From a virus: DNA of 23,921 nucleotides. Location: the IMG/VR virus record IMGVR_UViG_3300043294_000486, positions 1 through 23,921 of that record; one strand, 5' to 3'. This document shows positions 22,657 through 23,921 of this stretch, piece after piece. Position numbers and translations under genes: made by a program. The notes below the pieces were generated by a model. It was not told the DNA's origin, made no database searches, and saw only the letters and a program-made list of their open reading frames with translations. Every line of letters begins with the position of its first letter. Position 1 is the first letter of the stretch.

Positions 22657-23921
22657 TTCAAGTTTATTTGGTCAAACGCTACATGCGAAAGCGAAAACGC
22701 AACGGTGCCCGAGAGTATCGTTGGGTTTTGCGCTGGGAGGAGTCGGGCGAGTGGCAGTGTGAGAGCACTGGCACGGCCGACAGGACTCTCGCCGAGGGCC
22801 TACAGAAACAAAAGTGGGCCGAGTTGAACATTCCTGAATGTCAGCCGGAACCGGAACCCGAACCGGAACCGGCCAAGGCAACGTGGAAGGAATGCAAGGA
22901 CGCACTAAAGCGTGCAATGGAAGCGGATAATTTACGGCCGGGTTATGTTTCTGATGCCTTGCTTATGTTCGACAACTTCCGCCAGATGTTCCCAGAAGCG
23001 GCAACACCTGCTGATGTGACAGTAGCAATGGCACAGGAATACAAACGCCAACGGTCAGAAGCCAAAGTATCACCTTGGACTATCAAGGTAGACTTGGCAA
23101 CGTTAAAAGCAGCGTTTGGCAAGTGGCTGGGTCGGGAATGTGGCTTGCTCATTTCCAATCCATTCGCCAATGTCAAACCGCCTAAATGTGATGACCCGGA
23201 AGTCAGGATCGTAACGGCTTCCGAATCACAAGCCCTATTTGATTGGCTTGCCAAGAGGTGGAACAATTGGCGATTGCCACTTGTCTACCTGGAAATTGCC
23301 GTGCTATTAGGTTGGAGGGCAACCGAGATCGCCAGCATCCGTAATGATGATCTACTGGCCGACGGTTTTGTTCGAGTAGCTGCCAGCCGATCTAAAACCA
23401 GGCGGCACAAATACGGCTGGTTGCCTCCCGACTTATACGCCGATTTGCAGGCGTGCGCGACCGGTGAGTGGGTTTTCGGTCGATTCTCGGATGAACTTCG
23501 CCGATTACTTGTGCTATGGAAGAAACAACCTCACCACGCCGCAATGGTCAAAGATTTCTCCCCTAAACGGCTTGTGTGCTGGATTCAGGATGAAATCAAG
23601 CGGTTCAACGATGATCAGGAGGGAGAATCCTTCACCCTTCACGATTTCCGGCGAACCGCCATTACGGGCCTCCAAACGGCTGGCGTGACCGAAAAAGAGA
23701 CCTCCCTTATGGTGGGAGCGACACCAGAAGTGATTCGTAAACATTACGAAAAAATGGACGCAAAAGTGATTGCTAAACGGTCTGTTTTAAGACGTTTACA
23801 GTCGGACGAATCCGGCAAGAAAAACGATCCGAATGCACCAATCTTTGCGCGCCTGTTGCGCGCAGAGCCTATTTTGGCCCTTGACGACTCGGAGGAAATG
23901 TCGCAAACTATTGGAGCGTAA
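22653..23921 (+). CDS. int: Tyrosine recombinase (integrase)
   Basis: 422 residues, ATG 22653 with GGAGG upstream, ending on the last base of the window. An N-terminal arm-binding region, then a Pro-Glu repeat (residues 65-73), a SAM-like core-binding domain (about 75-190) and the catalytic domain with R222 (GWRATE), K248, H330 and R333 (HDFRR) and nucleophile Tyr365 (KHYEK). The box that normally has Gly-His reads VGAT, with Ala356 where the family has His or Trp. Placement at the right edge, next to the excisionase, suggests the attachment site lies just beyond the window. No obvious att site or tRNA is inside. Confidence 0.92.
   Translation: MIQVYLVKRYMRKRKRNGAREYRWVLRWEESGEWQCESTGTADRTLAEGLQKQKWAELNIPECQPEPEPEPEPAKATWKECKDALKRAMEADNLRPGYVSDALLMFDNFRQMFPEAATPADVTVAMAQEYKRQRSEAKVSPWTIKVDLATLKAAFGKWLGRECGLLISNPFANVKPPKCDDPEVRIVTASESQALFDWLAKRWNNWRLPLVYLEIAVLLGWRATEIASIRNDDLLADGFVRVAASRSKTRRHKYGWLPPDLYADLQACATGEWVFGRFSDELRRLLVLWKKQPHHAAMVKDFSPKRLVCWIQDEIKRFNDDQEGESFTLHDFRRTAITGLQTAGVTEKETSLMVGATPEVIRKHYEKMDAKVIAKRSVLRRLQSDESGKKNDPNAPIFARLLRAEPILALDDSEEMSQTIGA

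Noticed and set aside
22845-22871. GGAACC-like hexamer tract considered as a DNA repeat array
   Set aside because: It is in frame and encodes the Pro-Glu linker of the integrase, so it is a coding low-complexity tract.

Overview
The window looks like the replication, DNA-modification and integration part of a temperate phage or phage-like integrative element in a Gram-negative bacterium. Planctomycetota is my best guess, from the style of the small proteins and the mix of families. That host call is inference, and I could not test it by search. Base composition is moderate (a little over half G+C by eye). No rRNA, tRNA, CRISPR array or insertion sequence was seen. No terminase, portal, capsid or tail gene is recognisable, so if this is a phage its structural module lies outside the window, probably to the left.

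Layout. Positions 1-1695 (minus strand) hold the first 565 codons of a large archaeo-eukaryotic-type primase (PrimPol-like) that runs off the left edge with no stop. A divergent AT-rich control region follows (1696-1998). It contains a striking interrupted inverted repeat (1733-1854) whose two 14-bp blocks each point toward one of the divergent genes. Everything else, 1999-23921, is on the plus strand. It is tightly packed, with many ATGA or TAATG stop/start overlaps, which indicates long co-transcribed and translationally coupled units.

1999-10723: two unknown phage-type proteins, a beta-class DNA methyltransferase, an SNF2-type zinc-binding helicase, an exported trypsin-like protease, a helix-turn-helix/metallophosphatase fusion, a small unknown, a protein ending in a NUMOD1-like DNA-binding motif, a helical unknown and another unknown. 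10736-17008: family A DNA polymerase with 3'-5' exonuclease, VRR-NUC nuclease, C39-like cysteine peptidase, sigma-70-type factor, HAD phosphatase/nucleotidase, gamma-class adenine methyltransferase, three very small proteins (two clearly membrane proteins) and a small protein that may be winged-helix. 17025-20258: PD-(D/E)XK exonuclease, a second (LpxH-like) metallophosphoesterase, exported thioredoxin, small membrane protein and a third methyltransferase with a DPPD catalytic motif. 20443-22157: small proteins, including an exported CAP-domain protein and a two-helix membrane protein. 22165-23921: excisionase-like HTH protein and tyrosine integrase; the window ends exactly on the integrase stop codon.

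How the genes fit together: primase, helicase, polymerase, VRR-NUC and PD-(D/E)XK nuclease supply an almost self-sufficient replication/recombination kit. The three methyltransferases probably protect or mark the element's DNA. The sigma factor and two near-identical promoter-like sites (10281-10331 and 20370-20419) suggest element-specific transcription. The exported protease, thioredoxin and CAP protein and the small membrane proteins point to action in the cell envelope. Integrase and excisionase control integration.
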